64,000 nucleotides of DNA. It comes from Dasypus novemcinctus. Lineage: Eukaryota; Chordata; Mammalia; Cingulata; Dasypodidae. Below are positions 60,937 to 64,000 of this stretch, piece by piece. Every line of letters begins with the position of its first letter. The stretch's first letter is position 1. A program made the position numbers and the translations under genes. The DNA is taken from contig NC_080696.1 in assembly GCF_030445035.2 (NCBI RefSeq), positions 24,875,661 through 24,939,660 on the forward strand. The letters run 5' to 3'. The notes under the pieces were generated by a model. The model saw nothing but the letters and a program-made list of their open reading frames with translations. It made no database searches and was not told the origin of the DNA.

Positions 60937-61604
60937 ACTTCTGAACCTTGAATCTGTCAAGTATACTCATGAAAAGTAGTCCAGAATATAGGAAGTACTA
61001 AGTGACTATTCATTAAATGATGTGTGTTACTTAGGTATAGTAAATATTCAGTGCCTGTCTAAACTGCTAAATAATAGCATTTATACTACTCAAGTATTCC
61101 TATTTCATTATTGGTCACTGAAATCCTTTAAAATTGGAAATTCTAATTTTACTAGTATTCCTAAATGTAACCCTTTAGGCTATATTTTGAAAGATGGGAA
61201 AATCATAGCCACAAGCCTATGAAAAGGCAGGAAATAGTTTTCCCTGTAGCAAAAGTAAGTCTCAATATAAATCAGAATCAGGAGGAAGATGGCTCATTAG
61301 AAAAGAATCCTGTATCTCAGTTTGGCCAAGAAAGTGCTCTAAAATCAGCCACTGAACTGTCAAAAACTCTACTTCTCTGGGAAATACCTCCAGGATAAAA
61401 AGTTTAATTGTCCCAAGGTATAATTGAAATTTTAGTGAAGTAGTGAATAAACTGAGGAAAAGTTCCTTTGCTTTCTTTAAAGACCAACTTGAGAAAAGCC
61501 AGATGGTACTCTATTGAACAAGGACAATTAGAGCAGGGTTAGAACAAAAGATAAAACTCACTCACCCCTCAAGGGATAGGAGGCATTCTTAAGAAATTAG
61601 AGGA
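60937..61604. other. Intergenic, no recognised feature
   Basis: AT-rich flank of the provirus. Its first 40 bp resemble the flank left of the 5' LTR (see findings). No gene supported. Confidence 0.5.
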
Positions 61605-61725
61605 AGTGGGTGTAGATTAATGGTTGAATACATTGTTTCTCAAGTATGAGGTCCTGGGTTCAATCCCCAGTACTTCCTAAAAGTAAAAAATAAAAAAAAA
61701 AAGAAGAAAAAGAAAAAGAAATGAG
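61605..61725 (+). mobile_element. Short tRNA-derived SINE monomer, sense
   Basis: 'gggtgtagattaatggttga' as diverged A-box side, B box 'gggttcaatcccc', then an A-rich tail from about 61680. Not a functional tRNA. Confidence 0.8.
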
Positions 61726-62555
61726 AAATCCTCAAGGACAACTGGATAGTGACAGACAGAAACCAGATATTTAAAGCATATCTTCCTAAATATACCTCCC
61801 TTGCTAAAAACCTATTAACCAAATAATACTCAGATAACTTTTTCACCAATTTATATATATAAAAAAGTGTTTCTAAGAACAAGTCTGCATATTACAGGCA
61901 ACACTGATTCCAGAGATCTTAAAAGCCATAAAAAACCAAAGGCATAGAATGATGGAAAACCCGAAGACAACCATACCAGAAGAGTGAGATTCATGAGCCA
62001 AATTAATGAGTTATGTTTCTGTTTATGTGTGTGTCTATTTGTGTCTGTTTGTTTAATGTATATTTTCATACCTCTGGATGGTACTATCAAATTAACAAAT
62101 ATTCTTAGAAGAGCTCCATTAAAATTACTAAAAATTATATATATATAAGTGCTTATACATATGTAAATGAATACTCCTGGAGCCCTAATTAGAAAAGCCA
62201 AAAAGGATGAAAAAGTCATAAAATATCTGATTAAAGAAACTATTTAAAAGAAAAAAAAAAAACTAAAAAATTGTCCTGAATTCCTCTACAATCTTTCTTA
62301 GTCTATCCTACTCCCAGGCTCTTCTAACCTCGACTGAATTTGAGTGACTCACTAAAACTGGTCTAAGAAACTATGGGAGATTATCTGGGTATGGAAAGAT
62401 AAGGGAGATGTGAGTTTAGTTTAGAATTCTGTCTACCAGAATTAAAAAATGATAGGGACAAAAGGGATATTATGGTATAAACCTTGGTTTGCATAGTTTG
62501 TCCTGTAATTCCCTGATTAAAATATTTTAATAGCCTTCAGATGATAGTAATTAAT
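61726..62555. other. Intergenic, no recognised feature
   Basis: AT-rich; a short TA microsatellite lies near 62137-62148. No gene supported. Confidence 0.5.
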
Positions 62556-62561
62556 AATCCA

Positions 62562-62972
62562 GGTGGCGGATTTGGCCCAGTGGCTAGGGCATCTGTCTAC
62601 CACATGGGAGGTCCGTGGTTCAAACCCTGGGCCTCGACCCGTGTGGAGCTGGCCCATGCGCAGTGCTGATGCACACAAGGAGTTCTGTGCCATGCAGGGG
62701 TATCCACTGCGTAGGGGAACCCCACGTGCAAGGAGTGCGCCCCATAAGGAGAGCTGCCCAGCATGAAAGAAAGTGCAGCCTGCCCAGGAATGGTGCTGCC
62801 CACACGGAAAGCTGACACAACAAGATGATGCAACAAAAAGAAACACAGATTCCTGTGCTGCTGATGACAGAAGCAGACAAAGAAGATGCAGCAAATAGAC
62901 ACAGAGAACAGACAACTGGGGTGGGGGGACAGGGAAGGGAAGAGAAATAAATAAATAAATCTTAAAAAAAAA
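62562..62972 (+). mobile_element. Armadillo tRNA-derived SINE (DAS type), full length, sense
   Basis: Head 'ggatttggcccagtggctag', B box 'ggttcaaaccc', body, tail 'aaataaataaataaatctta'. Short TSD aatcca (62556-62561 and 62973-62978). Confidence 0.94.
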
Positions 62973-63281
62973 AATCCAATGGCCATATTTCAGCAAGTAA
63001 GAAAGTCCTTGAAAGCTATTAAGGTTTTTCTAAATTATAATTAAAACAAATAAAATAATTATAATATATTCTCTAGAGTCTGACAGTATGTTTTGAGGTA
63101 ATTTATAATTTAAAGGTATTATGAAAACAGGTTTTAACCTATGGAATAAAAGAAAAACATTTCTTATGTAAACTATCATTATTTTAATTTTATTCTACTT
63201 GGGTGTAATCTCCCTAAGTTTATTTAGATACTAGTGAGCTAACAATGTGTAAAATTTTTAAGATGACAAAATTGTAAGTTT

Positions 63282-63387
63282 CTAAAAAAAAATATGGAAT
63301 GCTTCACAAATTTGCATGTCTTCTTTGTGCAGGGCCGTGCTAATCTCTGTATTGTTTCAATTTTAGTATATATGCTGTTAACCAGGC
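63282..63387 (-). pseudogene. U6 snRNA retropseudogene
   Basis: Full-length U6-like sequence on the minus strand, e.g. plus-strand 'ttttagtatata' and 'tatggaatgcttcac' are the complements of U6 segments, with the 3' end in an A/T run. Several substitutions and small deletions relative to U6 (5' hairpin region altered; 'taatctctgtatt' shortened). It is flanked by the perfect 16-bp TSD acaaaattgtaagttt (63266-63281 and 63388-63403), so it was copied by L1. No proximal or distal sequence element of a real U6 promoter was seen. Confidence 0.93.
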
Positions 63388-63560
63388 ACAAAATTGTAAG
63401 TTTTAATTGATGAAATTATTTTTTTTACAGATGTCTTAAAATAATTGTTTTGCCTAAAGTGAAATGACTAGTTTTTCACAGAACAGAATGAGGGATATAA
63501 GATAAGATATAAATGGATATGAAAAGAAGTAGAAGGTTTGTGAAAGCTTGTTTAGGGGAG

Positions 63561-64000
63561 TGTATTAGCTAGCTAAAGTGGTGTTGATGCAAAGTACCAG
63601 AAATCTGTTGGCTTTTATAAAGGGTATTTATTTGCAGTAAAAGCACACAGTTACAAGGCCCTAAAAAGTCCAACTCAAGGTACCATAAGAAATACTTTTT
63701 CCCCAAAGTCTGTTGCCATGTGTTGAAGCAAGATGGCTGCTGATCTCTGTAAGGGTTCAACCTTCCTGTCTCTCTCAGCTACAGACGGCATAGCGCTTGT
63801 TTCTTTCTGGGCTTTGTCAGTACTACAAACTATATATCAGGTGAATGGCTCATCTCTCTTCCTGGGGCAACATGATCAAAGTTCTCTCCTCTGCCATGTC
63901 TTTGGAGCTCTCGCTCCCTTCCTCTGTGTATCTTCTGTCTTCCTGAGTGAGTGCCTGTTTATATCAGCCCATCAAGGGAATGGGGTCTTTACAAGAGTTA
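63561..64000 (+). repeat. Medium-reiteration repeat (family Y, copy 5), runs off the edge
   Basis: Begins 'attagctagctaaag', then 'gatgcaaagtaccag' and 'ttggcttttataaagggtat', close to copy 1. The right end lies outside the window. Confidence 0.75.

Overview
The window is mammalian genomic DNA, almost certainly from an armadillo (Xenarthra, Dasypodidae). The strongest clue is a family of tRNA-derived SINEs, present full length in both orientations at about 7.2, 16.6, 24.0, 59.1 and 62.6 kb. They have the 5' box, B box and long tail I know from armadillo DAS SINEs, and several have perfect target-site duplications (TSDs). Base composition, introns, L1 elements and processed pseudogenes all fit a mammal; nothing is bacterial or viral outside endogenous retroviruses.

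The only intact cellular gene is NANP (N-acylneuraminate-9-phosphatase, sialic acid synthesis), on the minus strand. Exon 1 (29086-29175) sits in a CpG island and exon 2 (22214-22870) holds the rest of the 248-residue protein, separated by a 6.2-kb intron. Two dead cellular retrocopies are present: a UBE2D3-like processed pseudogene (1744-3187) and a U6 snRNA pseudogene (63282-63387), both flanked by TSDs.

Region by region: 1-9.8 kb is an old minus-strand L1 interrupted by a second L1 5' end, a GC-rich solo LTR with 6-bp TSD, the UBE2D3 retrocopy, an L1 3' fragment, a medium-length repeat and SINEs. 10-21.1 kb is unique DNA with medium-reiteration repeats, SINEs, a solo LTR and three L1 3'-end insertions. 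21.1-29.4 kb is the NANP locus. 29.4-35.3 kb is a patchwork of SINEs, old L1 and an LTR with primer-binding site. 35.3-60.9 kb is one decayed endogenous retrovirus with both LTRs; its pol is split by a nest about 18.5 kb long: an outer 5'-truncated L1 that itself received a nearly intact 9.26-kb L1 (42165-51422). The end holds a SINE, the U6 pseudogene and a repeat running off the edge.

No new multi-gene system is evident. The most interesting material is transposon biology: a nearly intact L1 whose 5' UTR carries a GC-rich tandem array unlike the longer monomers in its relatives, very long L1 3' UTRs, a stop codon at the same ORF2 codon in two L1 copies, a CpG-rich solo LTR with an intact-looking promoter and a small repeat array, and a provirus whose pol looks ERV-L-like yet which seems to keep env-like remnants.
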